Shown here: piece by piece, positions 1 to 9,486 of the stretch
How positions within the stretch are numbered: the stretch's first letter is position 1
Layout: every line of letters starts with the position of its first letter
NCBI RefSeq assembly: GCF_001433855.1
Contig: NZ_AZCP01000006.1
Coordinates: 62,001 to 126,000, forward strand
Length of the DNA stretch: 64,000 nucleotides
Direction of reading: 5' to 3'
From: Levilactobacillus brevis ATCC 14869 = DSM 20054
GTDB taxonomy: Bacteria; Bacillota; Bacilli; Lactobacillales; Lactobacillaceae
Program-made: the position numbers and the translations under genes
Notes under the pieces: model-generated
Told to the model about the DNA's origin: nothing
Database searches by the model: none
Seen by the model: the letters and a program-made list of their open reading frames with translations, nothing else

Positions 1-530
1 CGATTAACGATATCCGTAATCCGCGCTAATTCCGTTGCTGGTGACTTCAGATACTTCAACCGAGCAGGAACGTTACCAAACAGCTCTTTAACAATCACCG
101 TGGTTCCCTTACGCGCTTCGGCCGCCTTGTGTTCTTGAATAATCCCACCGACATTATGAATCTCAGTTCCGACACCGCCAGTTGACGTAATCAAGGTCAC
201 ATCGGCGACAGACGCGATACTAGGCAACGCTTCACCACGAAAGCCCAACGACTTAATCCGAAACAAGTCACGCCGATCCGTAATTTTACTGGTAGCATGC
301 CGCTTAAAAGCCATCTCACTATCTTCATCGGCAATCCCATCACCGTCATCAACAACGACAATACGCTGTAGGCCGGCTTCTTCTACCGTAATATCAATTT
401 GCGTGCTGTGAGCATCGATGGCATTTTCCACCAATTCTTTAACCACTGAGGCTGGTCGCTCAACCACTTCACCCGCTGCAATCTGGTCAGCTAGAACTGA
501 CGCTAATTCATGAATTTTTGGCACTGCCAT
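1..530 (-). CDS. mutL: DNA mismatch repair protein MutL (N-terminal part, cut by window edge)
   Basis: Encodes the first 176 residues of MutL, the GHKL-type ATPase that couples MutS mismatch recognition to downstream repair. The reading frame starts at ATG (528-530 on the plus strand reads CAT) behind an AAGGAGCGG ribosome site and stays open to base 1. Visible motifs are [11 protein letters not shown] (ATP/Mg binding), DDGDGI, the ATP-lid region around RHATSKI, and [13 protein letters not shown]. The gene begins 15 bases after the mutS stop, so the two are co-transcribed and probably translationally linked. The C-terminal dimerization/endonuclease part lies outside the window. Confidence 0.96.
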   Translation of the reverse strand, partial: MAVPKIHELASVLADQIAAGEVVERPASVVKELVENAIDAHSTQIDITVEEAGLQRIVVVDDGDGIADEDSEMAFKRHATSKITDRRDLFRIKSLGFRGEALPSIASVADVTLITSTGGVGTEIHNVGGIIQEHKAAEARKGTTVIVKELFGNVPARLKYLKSPATELARITDIVN

Positions 531-545
531 CCGCTCCTTTCGTCA

Positions 546-3224
546 TTATTTAGTCAGCTTTTGTTGCCACTGGTAGACCTGATTCATAATCGCCATGGGG
601 GTCATCCCCATGAGATTCAACTGACTGATCTGTTCCAATACCTTAGCCTGAGCTGGGCTCAACTCTGGGGCATCTGAGAACAACGATAATTGTTGGTCCG
701 TTTCCGGAACTGCTGCCACCTTTTCTTGCGGTTCTGACGCGCTTGCGACAACGTCCTGTGCTACCACCGAATCACTTACCGGTGCTTGGGCAGGCTCAGC
801 CGGTGCACTGCTTGACTGAGAAGCAGCTGCTACTGGCTGATTAGCCGCACTTTGTTCCAGATCTGTCAAAATAACTTCGGCACGTTGAAGCAGCTTGGTT
901 GGCATTCCTGCTAACTTGGCCACGTGAATACCGTAAGACTTGTCCGCAGGGCCTGGTTGCATCTGGTGCAAGAAAACTAAGTCGCCATCTCGTTCAACGG
1001 CACCCACATGAACATTCTTTAATTGCTTGAGTGATTCATCTAAAGCCGTTAGTTCGTGATAGTGCGTTGAGAACAACGTCTTGGCATGAACGCGATTATG
1101 AACGTACTCAATGATCGCTTGAGCCAAAGCCATCCCATCATAGGTCGCCGTTCCCCGGCCAATTTCATCAAATAGAATCAAACTGTTAGCCGTGGCGTGA
1201 CTCAGTGCCCGATTGGCCTCTTGCATTTCGACCATGAACGTACTCTGCCCCGAAATTAAATCATCGGCCGCACCAATCCGTGTAAAGATCTGATCGAAGA
1301 TGGGCATTTCAGCTGCTTCAGCTGGGACAAAGCAACCCATTTGCGCCATAATCACCGTCAAGGCTAATTGGCGCATATAGGTACTTTTACCAGACATATT
1401 GGGTCCCGTAATCAGCAAAATATTGGTTTGGTCATCCATCGTAACATCATTGGGCACATAAGATTGTCGGCCTAATACTTTTTCAACCACCGGATGCCGA
1501 CCTTGGGTAATCTTTAACTGATGACCACTCACTAGCTTAGGCTGAACAAAGTGATAGTCTTCGCTGACGACTGCAAAGCTCTGCAAGACATCCAAACTGG
1601 CGATAACTGCGGCTAATTTTTGCAGTCTCGTAATGGCCGCTTTAACTTGTTCGCGAAGTTCCACGAACAACTTATATTCCAACGCCACCGATTTTTCCTC
1701 AGCCTCTAAAATCAACCGTTCTTTTTCCTTTAATTCTGGTGTCGAGAACCGTTCGGCATTGGTCAAAGTCTGTTTTCGCTCATAGCGGTCGGCCGGTAAT
1801 TTACTCAAATTGACCTTAGTCACTTCAATGTAATAGCCAAAGACATGGTTGTAGCCAATTTTTAAATTATTAATCCCAGTAACTTCACGTTCATGGGCTT
1901 CCAATTCGGCTAACCAGGTCTTCCCATTACGCATAGCGTCACGATACTCGTCAAGTTGCGCATTAAACCCATCACGAATAACGCCACCATCGGCAACGGA
2001 TAAGGGCGGTTCCGGAACAATCGCAGCACGAATGGCATCAGCCACGTCACTGACTGGATCCAAGCCCGCCAAAGTGGCATCAAAGACCGGCTCATCAAGT
2101 TCTTCAATGGTATGTTGAATCTGTGGGACTTGTTCGAGGGACGTTTGCAGCTGGATCAAATCACGGCCGTTAACGCTCCCAAAGGCCACTCGACCAGCCA
2201 ATCGTTCAAGATCATAGACTTTGACCAACTCTTCTTGCAAGCTATTTCGTTCAAAGTAATGATCCAGCAGCGCGGCCACGCGTGCTTGCCGGTTTTCAAT
2301 CTGTTGACGATCAATTAATGGGCGATCTAACCACTGCTTTAACAGTCGACCACCCATAGCTGTCTTGGTTTCATCCAGCAACCACAGTAGCGTTCCTGAC
2401 TTTTTCTTGGTCCGCAAGTTTTGCGTCAGTTCCAGATTCGTTTGCGAAGCGTGATCCATCTTCAAAAAGGCCGTTGGTTGATAGACAACTGCCCGTTGCA
2501 AATGCGCTAAACTTCGCTTTTGCGTCATCGTCACATAGGTCACTAAGACACCCACAACTTGCCGTAATAAATCCGTGGTTAAGTCCTGCTCGACGTAGCT
2601 AATCTCTGAGCTAGTTTGGATGGCATCTTGCGTCGAAATCATCATGCCTAACTGCTTCATGCGTTGGCGTAGTCCCTCGGCAACCGTGGTATCAACCACG
2701 ACTTCTTTGGTTTGTAGACTCATCAGCTCGTTCAACACAGCATCCTCGCCAGTGATCGCAGCGGCTTTCAGCTCACCGGTTGACAAGTCGGTGTAGGCCA
2801 GACCATATTCGCCTGAATCAGCCAACGTCAAGGCTGTCAGATAATTATTACGCTTGGCACCAGCTGCGCCAGTATCCGTTTGTGTCCCCGGCGTGACCAG
2901 TTGGATTACTTCGCGCTTAACCATCCCTTTGGCAAGCTTGGGATCTTCCATTTGTTCACAAATGGCAACCTTATAGCCCTGATCTACCAAAATATCAATG
3001 TAGCTCTGGACGGCCTTATGGGGCACGCCACACATTGGGATGGGATTCTTGGCGCTGTGACTCCGGGTCGTTAGCGTCAACTCCAACAATTGTGACCCCT
3101 TGACTGCATCCTCATTAAACATCTCATAGAAGTCACCGAGACGATAGAATAAAAAGGCATCGGGGTATTGATCCTTAATCTTCTGATACTGCTCCATCAT
3201 AGGGGTTGTGCTTGTTTTAGTCAT
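546..3224 (-). CDS. mutS: DNA mismatch repair protein MutS
   Basis: 892-residue MutS, the mismatch-recognition ATPase. The N-terminal mismatch-binding motif GDFYEMF is present with Phe32 and Glu34. The Walker A sequence GPNMSGKST begins at residue 607, followed by [12 protein letters not shown] (Walker B) and STHYHEL. Between the ATPase domain and the C-terminal helices there is a long Ala/Ser/Gln/Val-rich linker (about residues 790-840), ending in QLSLF at 845-849, a textbook sliding-clamp binding motif. Length is usual for lactobacilli. It lies between ymdB (28-base gap) and mutL (15-base gap), forming one operon. Confidence 0.98.
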   Translation of the reverse strand: MTKTSTTPMMEQYQKIKDQYPDAFLFYRLGDFYEMFNEDAVKGSQLLELTLTTRSHSAKNPIPMCGVPHKAVQSYIDILVDQGYKVAICEQMEDPKLAKGMVKREVIQLVTPGTQTDTGAAGAKRNNYLTALTLADSGEYGLAYTDLSTGELKAAAITGEDAVLNELMSLQTKEVVVDTTVAEGLRQRMKQLGMMISTQDAIQTSSEISYVEQDLTTDLLRQVVGVLVTYVTMTQKRSLAHLQRAVVYQPTAFLKMDHASQTNLELTQNLRTKKKSGTLLWLLDETKTAMGGRLLKQWLDRPLIDRQQIENRQARVAALLDHYFERNSLQEELVKVYDLERLAGRVAFGSVNGRDLIQLQTSLEQVPQIQHTIEELDEPVFDATLAGLDPVSDVADAIRAAIVPEPPLSVADGGVIRDGFNAQLDEYRDAMRNGKTWLAELEAHEREVTGINNLKIGYNHVFGYYIEVTKVNLSKLPADRYERKQTLTNAERFSTPELKEKERLILEAEEKSVALEYKLFVELREQVKAAITRLQKLAAVIASLDVLQSFAVVSEDYHFVQPKLVSGHQLKITQGRHPVVEKVLGRQSYVPNDVTMDDQTNILLITGPNMSGKSTYMRQLALTVIMAQMGCFVPAEAAEMPIFDQIFTRIGAADDLISGQSTFMVEMQEANRALSHATANSLILFDEIGRGTATYDGMALAQAIIEYVHNRVHAKTLFSTHYHELTALDESLKQLKNVHVGAVERDGDLVFLHQMQPGPADKSYGIHVAKLAGMPTKLLQRAEVILTDLEQSAANQPVAAASQSSSAPAEPAQAPVSDSVVAQDVVASASEPQEKVAAVPETDQQLSLFSDAPELSPAQAKVLEQISQLNLMGMTPMAIMNQVYQWQQKLTK

Positions 3225-3252
3225 GAAAAATGGTTCATCCTTCCATCATCGA

Positions 3253-4047
3253 TTAACTTTGGTAGGGGTGCTGCGGGCTAATCAGGATTGGCCGAATTGC
3301 CGTTGCATGCCCCGTTTTATCATTCAAATCAATTACGGCGCCGGAAAGTAGTCCCGGACCAGCCGCCTGTACCGTGTAACGCGTTGGTCGTTGATTCTCA
3401 AAGCGCTCAATCACACTATCTGCTTGCATGCCTAAAATACTATCAGCAGGACCGGTCATACCGGCTTCCGTCATAAAGGCCGTCCCGCCAGCTAAGACCT
3501 GCGCATCGCTAGTTTGGACGTGTGTGTGCGTACCAACAACCGCGGAAACCTGGCCATCATAGCGCATAGCAAAGGCCCGTTTTTCACTTGTTGTCTCGGC
3601 ATGAAAATCAACAAACACAAAGTCTGTTTCTAACTTAGGGAACAAGTCATGCATCTTAGCAAAGGGATCGTCTAAAGGATTCATAAAGACTCGGCCTTGC
3701 AGATTAACAACGGCCAATGTCTGCTGATTAACCTTTACTTTAGTCCACCCTTGCCCGGGGGTGACGCCGGGAAAATTGGCTGGCCGAACTAGTCGCTTGG
3801 CATCACCAATGAAGTCATACAATTCAGCGTTATCCCACGTATGATTGCCCATCGTCACTACATCGGCGCCATCCTTGAGAAGCTGCTTATAAATGGTTTG
3901 ACTAATCCCGCGGCCAACCGGGGTTGAATTTTCCCCATTCACAATCGTCACCTGTGGTTTTAGGTCCCGCTTGAGCTGTGGCAGGTACTCATGAATCATC
4001 GCCATTCCTAAGTTCCCAACAACATCGCCGACAAACAAAATTCGCAT
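3253..4047 (-). CDS. ymdB: YmdB-family metallophosphoesterase (cyclic-nucleotide phosphodiesterase type)
   Basis: 264-residue calcineurin-like phosphoesterase of the YmdB/TIGR00282 family. It opens with MRILFVGDVVGN, and the metal-binding motifs NGENST, GNHTWDN, DFHAETTSEK and GTHTHVQTSD are all visible. Family members hydrolyse 2',3'-cyclic and 3',5'-cyclic mononucleotides and affect multicellular behaviour in Bacillus. I chose the ATG at 4047 because it follows a GGGGAA ribosome site and starts exactly at the conserved core; an in-frame start 13 codons upstream is unlikely. It sits just downstream of rny, as in Bacillus, but a hairpin terminator separates them. It heads the mutS-mutL operon. 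Confidence 0.93.
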   Translation of the reverse strand: MRILFVGDVVGNLGMAMIHEYLPQLKRDLKPQVTIVNGENSTPVGRGISQTIYKQLLKDGADVVTMGNHTWDNAELYDFIGDAKRLVRPANFPGVTPGQGWTKVKVNQQTLAVVNLQGRVFMNPLDDPFAKMHDLFPKLETDFVFVDFHAETTSEKRAFAMRYDGQVSAVVGTHTHVQTSDAQVLAGGTAFMTEAGMTGPADSILGMQADSVIERFENQRPTRYTVQAAGPGLLSGAVIDLNDKTGHATAIRPILISPQHPYQS

Positions 4048-4142
4048 TTTCGTTCCCCTATCTAGCCTTCGTGGCCACTGACCCATGAGCCAGTTCTATT
4101 AAATACCCTCTATTTTACCATGCTTTGCGTCTAAACAGACGT

Positions 4143-4171
4143 AAAAAAGCTAGAACCAACTGGCCTAGCTT
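4143..4171 (-). terminator. Rho-independent terminator of rny
   Basis: On the minus strand AAGCTAG pairs with CTAGCTT (4165-4171 with 4147-4153) and is followed by a run of T. It lies 8 bases after the rny stop. A second small hairpin (ACGTCT/AGACGC) follows at about 4124-4145. Confidence 0.75.
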
Positions 4172-4178
4172 CTCTGAC

Positions 4179-5738
4179 TTATTTTGCATATTCAACTGAT
4201 CGTACTTCCCGAATAACAGAAACCTTGACGTGACCTGGATAATCCAAGTCACCCTCAATCTGCTGTTTAATGTCTCGTGCCAAGACCACAGCATCCGTAT
4301 CCGAAATCCGATCGGGCCGTACAATGACTCGAACCTCTCGTCCCGCTTGAATGGCAAAACTATGATCCACGCCGTCAAATTCATTGGCAATGGTCTCCAG
4401 TTTATCCAAACGGTGAATATAGCTTTCTAAGGAATCCGAGCGTGCACCTGGACGCGTCGCTGAAATGATATCAGCGGTGCTAACCAGTTCCGCAATCACA
4501 GACTGCGCGGCCGTTTCTTCTGCTTGAGCGGCGATTGCATTGACGACAACGGAACTTTCACGATACTTCTTTGTCAGTTCCATTCCCGTGGTAATGTAAG
4601 AATTATCGTCTTCATGCTCGGCAGCACGACCAATATCGTGTAATAATCCTGCACGTTTTGCTAACGTAACATCCTCACCTAATTCAGCTGCCAACACCCC
4701 AGTGATTTTAGCAACTTCGATTGAATGGGCCAACGCGTTTTGCCCATGAGAAATCCGAAAGTTCAAGCGACCAACGAGCTTGACCAACTCGGGATGCATG
4801 GAATGAATGCCCAGGTCAAAGGTTGCTTGCTCGCCAAGCTCCCGGACGTGTTCGTCCAGTTCTTTTTTGGCCTTTGCCACCATTTCTTCAATCCGGGCTG
4901 GATGAATCCGCCCGTCTTGAATCAATTTTTCCAACGCAATCTTGGCCACTTCCCGCCGTAATGGATCAAATCCACTCAACACCACTGCTTCCGGCGTATC
5001 ATCAATAATTAAATCAATACCCGTTAGCGTTTCGAGTGTTCGAATGTTTCGCCCTTCACGACCGATGATCCGGCCTTTCATGTCATCATTTGGTAACGTC
5101 ACCACAGTAATCGTAGTTTCAGTTACCATATCAGCAGCACTTCGCTGAATAGCTGACACAATCAGATCCTTAGCGTTGGCCTGAGCCGTCTTACGCGCGG
5201 TCTCTTCACTTTCTTTAATCATCTTTGCTCGTTCGCTGGCCAAAGCTGTTTTGGCTTCGGAAATAATCAGCTCACGCGCATCATCCTGGGATAAGGCGGC
5301 AACGGCTTCCACCGCTGCCTGGCGTTTTTCAATCAGTGAGTCTGCTTGCTGTTGCTTCTTAACTAAATTCTGCTCTTCAGCACTGAGTTTCTTGTCCCGT
5401 CGATTTAGCGAGTTTTCGCGTTTTTCCAGAGAGTTATCTTTCCGGTCCAACGTTTCTTCCCGTTGAATCAAGCGATCTTCTTGCTTCTGAACTTCGGCAC
5501 GACGTTCTTTCAGCTCGGTTTCGACCTCTGCGCGGTACTTGTGACTGTCTTCCTTGGCCTCTAACAGAGCTTCCTTGGTCGCAGTCTCAGCCTGCTTCTT
5601 AGCTTCAGCTAAGACACCAGCAGCGGTGTACTTAGCTGCATCTAGTTTCCGCTCGTGAACGGACTTACGTAAATAATACCCGCCCACAACACCAACAACG
5701 ATAGCGATGATTGCGAGGATTACAATTGGAACACTCAT
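4179..5738 (-). CDS. rny: Ribonuclease Y
   Basis: 519-residue membrane-anchored endoribonuclease that starts bulk mRNA decay. Residues 1-25 are a single transmembrane helix. Residues about 30-200 are a long charged coiled coil rich in Glu/Lys/Arg. A KH domain follows ([12 protein letters not shown], about residue 225), and then the HD domain with [10 protein letters not shown]. Length matches the family (about 520). It is preceded by GGAGGTGGAATC before ATG and by a strong promoter at 5823-5851, and followed by its own terminator, so it is probably monocistronic. The next gene downstream is ymdB, its usual neighbour. Confidence 0.98.
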   Translation of the reverse strand: MSVPIVILAIIAIVVGVVGGYYLRKSVHERKLDAAKYTAAGVLAEAKKQAETATKEALLEAKEDSHKYRAEVETELKERRAEVQKQEDRLIQREETLDRKDNSLEKRENSLNRRDKKLSAEEQNLVKKQQQADSLIEKRQAAVEAVAALSQDDARELIISEAKTALASERAKMIKESEETARKTAQANAKDLIVSAIQRSAADMVTETTITVVTLPNDDMKGRIIGREGRNIRTLETLTGIDLIIDDTPEAVVLSGFDPLRREVAKIALEKLIQDGRIHPARIEEMVAKAKKELDEHVRELGEQATFDLGIHSMHPELVKLVGRLNFRISHGQNALAHSIEVAKITGVLAAELGEDVTLAKRAGLLHDIGRAAEHEDDNSYITTGMELTKKYRESSVVVNAIAAQAEETAAQSVIAELVSTADIISATRPGARSDSLESYIHRLDKLETIANEFDGVDHSFAIQAGREVRVIVRPDRISDTDAVVLARDIKQQIEGDLDYPGHVKVSVIREVRSVEYAK

Positions 5739-6065
5739 GATTCCACCTCCGCATCATCAAAAATGACTAATAGTTAAATCAGACGTTTTAAGATGTTCAT
5801 TTGCTAATTTGACACAACCTTAATTTTAATGGTTGCCCTCAATGCTGTCAACTAAACTCGCCGGAATCCACCAGTATCCACGCAAATAATTCATTAATCA
5901 CGGGTTTGCCGGTTAAGACGGTTAACCTTAGGTTGGTTAACTTCTAAGAATTAAGAATTTTCTCGAACTAAAGTGATCTTTACTAACCCGACTATTCAGG
6001 GGTTATTTCAATTACGTTCAAAATTGCAGCAACTATGATTCTTAATAAGAAAGGAGTGCTGTCAC
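5739..6065. other. Divergent intergenic region with GGTTAA repeats
   Basis: 327 bases between rny and the small plus-strand ORF. It holds the rny promoter and leader. Further right, GGTTAA occurs three times at 5911, 5920 and 5935, including an inverted pair GTTAACC (5921-5927) and GGTTAAC (5935-5941) separated by 7 bases. A possible -10 TATGAT lies near 6035 for the small ORF. No gene is seen in this stretch. Confidence 0.5.
5823..5851 (-). promoter_or_regulatory. Promoter for rny
   Basis: Minus-strand -35 TTGACA (5846-5851), 17-base spacer, -10 TAAAAT (5823-5828). It is a near-consensus SigA promoter about 85 bases upstream of the rny ATG, leaving a leader of roughly 80 bases. Confidence 0.8.
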
Positions 6066-6218
6066 ATGAAGAAGATTATCTTGGCCTTTTCAGTTATGCT
6101 GCTTGATTGTCTCTGGATCGTTACTTCACCACACTTCGGTATGAACCAAATTATCGGTCTGATTATTCTCTTAGGCGTTACCGGCTATCTGCTGAGCAAA
6201 CTGCAACGTCAACAATAA
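6066..6218 (+). CDS. Small membrane protein of unknown function, 50 aa
   Basis: I do not recognise this gene. A 50-codon ORF begins with ATG after a good ribosome site (GAAAGGAG, 7 bases away) and ends at TAA 6216-6218. The protein starts MKKIIL and shows two hydrophobic segments (about residues 4-20 and 28-43), split by a short polar loop with SPHFGMNQ, and a Lys/Arg/Gln tail. It looks like a two-helix membrane peptide. It is the only plus-strand gene in the first 30 kb and has its own terminator shared with recA. The ribosome site, the hydrophobic pattern and the terminator placement support it as real. Confidence 0.65.
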   Translation: MKKIILAFSVMLLDCLWIVTSPHFGMNQIIGLIILLGVTGYLLSKLQRQQ

Positions 6219-6256
6219 GCTAGCGTACCACTTCTTTAAATTTAAAAGATTATAAA

Positions 6257-6290
6257 AACCTCTAAGATCGATTAGTCGGTCTTAGAGGTT
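6257..6290. terminator. Bidirectional terminator between small ORF and recA
   Basis: AACCTCTAAGA (6257-6267) pairs with TCTTAGAGGTT (6280-6290). There are A-runs to the left and a weaker T-rich stretch to the right. It is positioned to end the plus-strand small ORF and the minus-strand recA transcript. Confidence 0.75.
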
Positions 6291-6300
6291 CTGGTCATGA

Positions 6301-7434
6301 TTATTTAGCTGATTTGTCTGGTGCTAACTCAATCTGACCGGGAGTAACATCGGCCGGTTTATCTTTAGCCTTTGTCTTCCCTTTATCCTTGTCTTTAGGC
6401 GCATCAGTCTTCGTCTCAGTTGCTTTAGTCGCTGCGGCTTCTTCATCGCCAACACCGTAAGCAGCCCGGACACGTTGATTAACTTCAGCCATCATATCTG
6501 GATGATCTGCCAAGTACTGTTTAGCATTCTCTCGGCCTTGACCAATTCGGTCTTCACCATAAGAATACCAAGAACCGCTTTTATCAACGATATCTTTCTC
6601 AACCGCCATGTCGAGCAATTCACCGGTTTGTGAGATTCCTTGCCCGTACATGATATCAACTTCGGCCCGTTTAAATGGCGGCGCAACCTTGTTCTTAACG
6701 ACCTTGATTCGCGTTCGGTTACCGATAACATCCGTGCCATCTTTAATCTGTTCGGCCCGTCGTACCTCTAACCGCACTGTTGCATAGAATTTCAGTGCCC
6801 GGCCACCTGGTGTGGTCTCTGGATTACCAAACATCACACCAACTTTTTCCCGAATCTGATTGATAAATAACGCGATTGTCTTCGTTTTATTGATGGTCCC
6901 AGATAGCTTCCGTAAGGCTTGTGACATCAATCGGGCTTGCAGACCCACGTGAGCATCACCCATTTCGCCTTCAATTTCAGCACGTGGCACTAAGGCTGCC
7001 ACGGAATCAACCACGACAATGTCAATCGCACCACTGGAAATCAAGGCATCAGCGATTTGCAAGCCTTGTTCCCCAGTATCTGGCTGCGACAGCAATAAAT
7101 CATCAATGTTAACCCCTAATGCCGTTGCATAGGCTGGATCCAACGCATTTTCAGCATCAATATAGGCGGCTGTTCCACCACGCTTTTGGACCTCGGCAAC
7201 TGCGTGCAGAGCAACGGTCGTCTTCCCAGAAGATTCTGGACCATAAATTTCTACAATCCGTCCGCGAGGGTAACCGCCGACACCCAAGGCAACGTCAAGT
7301 GCTAACGAGCCTGATGGTACGGTCTCAACTTCGAGGTTACTATTGTCCCCTAATCGCATAATCGAGCCTTTACCAAAGTCTTTTTCAATCTTCTTCAGCG
7401 CTTTATCCAGCGCCGCTTGTCGTTCGTCAGCCAT
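6301..7434 (-). CDS. recA: Recombinase RecA
   Basis: 377-residue RecA, the ATP-dependent strand-exchange protein and SOS co-protease. Walker [10 protein letters not shown], the VVDSVAAL Walker B region and the L2 loop segment [15 protein letters not shown] are intact. I start at ATG 7434 (MADERQAAL), which has AAGGAGG 6 bases upstream; the upstream in-frame ATG has no such site. The tail after about residue 330 is unusual. Where most RecA proteins have a short acidic tail, this one has a Lys/Asp/Ala/Pro-rich extension with repeated KDK/KAK units. It is expressed from its own promoter with a LexA-type box. Confidence 0.98.
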   Translation of the reverse strand: MADERQAALDKALKKIEKDFGKGSIMRLGDNSNLEVETVPSGSLALDVALGVGGYPRGRIVEIYGPESSGKTTVALHAVAEVQKRGGTAAYIDAENALDPAYATALGVNIDDLLLSQPDTGEQGLQIADALISSGAIDIVVVDSVAALVPRAEIEGEMGDAHVGLQARLMSQALRKLSGTINKTKTIALFINQIREKVGVMFGNPETTPGGRALKFYATVRLEVRRAEQIKDGTDVIGNRTRIKVVKNKVAPPFKRAEVDIMYGQGISQTGELLDMAVEKDIVDKSGSWYSYGEDRIGQGRENAKQYLADHPDMMAEVNQRVRAAYGVGDEEAAATKATETKTDAPKDKDKGKTKAKDKPADVTPGQIELAPDKSAK

Positions 7435-7469
7435 TGAGAACCTCCTTAATGGATCAATATTCAAGTAAT

Positions 7470-7519
7470 ACTATACGGGTTTACTAACTAAAAAGCAAGC
7501 AAAAGCAGAACAAAAGTTC
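7470..7519 (-). promoter_or_regulatory. recA promoter with LexA (SOS) box
   Basis: Minus-strand -35 TTGCTT (7493-7498), 17-base spacer, -10 TATAGT (7470-7475). A GAAC-N4-GTTC palindrome at 7508-7519 lies just upstream of the -35 and matches the Gram-positive LexA/DinR core. This placement implies SOS control of recA. Confidence 0.75.
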
Positions 7520-7527
7520 CCCTTTTT

Positions 7528-8778
7528 TTATTTTACTTTTTGCAATGTTCGTCGCAACCAGTCCAACCCGGTCAAGACACTCCGTTCCCGAATTGCCGAT
7601 CGCGTACCCGTCAAATGTAACAGTTTTGCCTGTGGTTGTTGCCCCCGTTGCGCTAAACCTAACCAGACTGTTCCAGCCGGTTGGCCTTCCAAGGCGTCCG
7701 GGCCAGCAACTCCCGTGAAGCTCAACGAAAAATCAGTATCCAGCCGTTCTCGAGAACGTGATGCCATTTCCTTAGCTGTGGCCGCACTAACCACACCATC
7801 TTGATCAATCGTGGCCTGCGAGACTCCCAATAAGTCATGCTTGGCACTGGCCGCATAGGTGACAAAACCACCAGGGAAAACCACCGAAACACCGGGAACA
7901 CTTCCCAAGGTACTTTGAAATTGACCGGCCGTTAAGCTCTCAGCAGCCGTAATGGTCAATTGACGGTCAATTAGTGTCTGAACCACCACTGCCGCCAATG
8001 AATTATCATCACCATAACCATAAAGATAATCCCCTACGCGGGCCTTAATCGTCGCCGTTAAGTCATCTAAGAGGCGTTGCCCTTGCATCTCATCCGGGGC
8101 CTGTGCGGTTAAACGTAACGTTACTTCATTAACTTTAGCATAAGGAGCGATGGTCGGATTAGTCTGCTGGTCAATCAGATCACTCAGTTGAGTGACCAAT
8201 TGACTTTCGCCGATGCCAAAGAACCGAAGTACCCGTGAAGACAAGTACTCACTTCGTGGATATGTTTGCTTCAGCAGGGGTAAGGCTTGCTCACGAAACA
8301 TGGGTTCAGTCTCACTTGGTGGTCCCGGTAATAGCATGATGTCCGCACCATCAGGATCTTGATAAAAAGCTCCCACAGCTAACCCAGTCCGATTTGCTAA
8401 GGGTTGACTGCCTGCTGGATATAAAGCTTGTAGGCGATTATTAGGCGTCATCTCACGGCCATTGATAGCAAACCGGCGACGAATCTTAGCCATTGCCAAC
8501 GCATCTTCAACCAACTTTACGCCTAACAAGTGAGCGACCGTTTGTTTTGTCAAATCATCTTTGGTCGGTCCTAATCCCCCACTAATAATCACTAAATCGC
8601 TCCGCGAACGGGCTTGTTCAACAACAGCCGTTAACCGGGTTGCGTTATCACCTACTAGAGAATGGTAATACACCTCAATCCCAGCTTCCGCCAGTTCGCG
8701 CGCAATGAAGGCAGAGTTCGTATCCACAATTTGCCCGAGTAAAATCTCTGTACCAACCGCAATAATTTCTGCTTGCAC
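7528..8778 (-). CDS. cinA: CinA family protein (competence/damage-inducible, nicotinamide-nucleotide amidase type)
   Basis: 416-residue two-domain CinA. The N-terminal molybdopterin-binding-like domain carries VGTEILLGQIVDTNS and SGGLGPTKDD. The C-terminal amidase-type domain carries AAESLTAGQ and FTGVAGPD. Family members recycle NMN (pyrophosphatase/deamidase activities), and in streptococci the gene is expressed with recA during competence. The start is GTG at 8778 behind GGAGGGATTCAA. It lies immediately upstream of recA, but recA has its own promoter. The pgsA stop is 55 bases upstream, so pgsA-cinA likely form one transcript. Confidence 0.95.
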   Translation of the reverse strand: MQAEIIAVGTEILLGQIVDTNSAFIARELAEAGIEVYYHSLVGDNATRLTAVVEQARSRSDLVIISGGLGPTKDDLTKQTVAHLLGVKLVEDALAMAKIRRRFAINGREMTPNNRLQALYPAGSQPLANRTGLAVGAFYQDPDGADIMLLPGPPSETEPMFREQALPLLKQTYPRSEYLSSRVLRFFGIGESQLVTQLSDLIDQQTNPTIAPYAKVNEVTLRLTAQAPDEMQGQRLLDDLTATIKARVGDYLYGYGDDNSLAAVVVQTLIDRQLTITAAESLTAGQFQSTLGSVPGVSVVFPGGFVTYAASAKHDLLGVSQATIDQDGVVSAATAKEMASRSRERLDTDFSLSFTGVAGPDALEGQPAGTVWLGLAQRGQQPQAKLLHLTGTRSAIRERSVLTGLDWLRRTLQKVK

Positions 8779-8833
8779 TTGAATCCCTCCCGATGATGCC
8801 TTAGTTACTTCCGCAAAAAGTTCCCGTTAGTTT

Positions 8834-9421
8834 TTATTCCGCTGAAGATTCCGCAAAAACTTGTCGGTTTTGAACAAAGTAATCAATTCCCGAGTAAATC
8901 GTGAAGAATAAGCAAATGTAGAAGAACGTCAACGCCATTGGGAAGTGTAGCGTACTAAAGCCGATGTTATTCAATAATAACAAAATAATTCCGACCATTT
9001 GAGTCGTGGTTTTTATCTTACCTGGCCAAGCTGCTGCTAAGACTTGACCACCCGTTTCAACCACGATTAACCGTAAACCAGTGACGGCTAGTTCGCGACA
9101 GACGATAATGGCCACTCCCCACGCTGGCACAGCGTTCATCGAAACTAACAAAATAAAGGCCGTCATGACAATCATCTTATCTGCCAACGGATCTGCAAAT
9201 TTGCCGAAATTCGTTACCAGATGCTGCCGCCGTGCAATCTGCCCATCTAAGAAATCAGTAATCGAAGCCGCCGCAAAAACAACGGCGCCCCAAATTTGCG
9301 CAACCGGAATCGCCGTTCCTAGCCACGTAACCGTTCCCCAATTCAAAGGCAAGACCAGTAACAAAATAAAGATGGGAATCAAAATAATTCGAACAATAGT
9401 TAGACGATTGGGTAAATTCAC
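8834..9421 (-). CDS. pgsA: CDP-diacylglycerol--glycerol-3-phosphate 3-phosphatidyltransferase
   Basis: 195-residue integral membrane enzyme making phosphatidylglycerol phosphate, the committed step to phosphatidylglycerol and cardiolipin. The CDP-alcohol phosphotransferase signature is visible as D-x2-DG-x2-AR-x8-G-x3-D-x3-D, starting at ITDFLDGQIARR and ending at FADPLADK. Five or so hydrophobic segments fit a membrane protein. The start is GTG at 9421 with GGAGG 7 bases upstream. It follows a RodZ-like gene, but a terminator-like hairpin stands between them. Confidence 0.95.
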   Translation of the reverse strand: MNLPNRLTIVRIILIPIFILLLVLPLNWGTVTWLGTAIPVAQIWGAVVFAAASITDFLDGQIARRQHLVTNFGKFADPLADKMIVMTAFILLVSMNAVPAWGVAIIVCRELAVTGLRLIVVETGGQVLAAAWPGKIKTTTQMVGIILLLLNNIGFSTLHFPMALTFFYICLFFTIYSGIDYFVQNRQVFAESSAE

Positions 9422-9444
9422 AACAATTCCTCCTTATAAATAAA

Positions 9445-9482
9445 TAAAAAAGCGTACCGGTCGCAACGGACCGACCCGCTTT
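9445..9482 (-). terminator. Terminator-like hairpin between the RodZ-like gene and pgsA
   Basis: Minus strand: AAAGCG pairs with CGCTTT (9477-9482 with 9449-9454) and CGGTC pairs with GACCG inside. A TTTTTTATTT tract follows. It lies directly before the pgsA ribosome site, so it may end the upstream transcript or attenuate read-through. Confidence 0.65.
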
Positions 9483-9486
9483 CTGG

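Noticed and set aside
4115-4390. 91-codon minus-strand ORF over the end of rny
   Set aside because: It overlaps rny in another frame, runs through the rny terminator, and has no family features.
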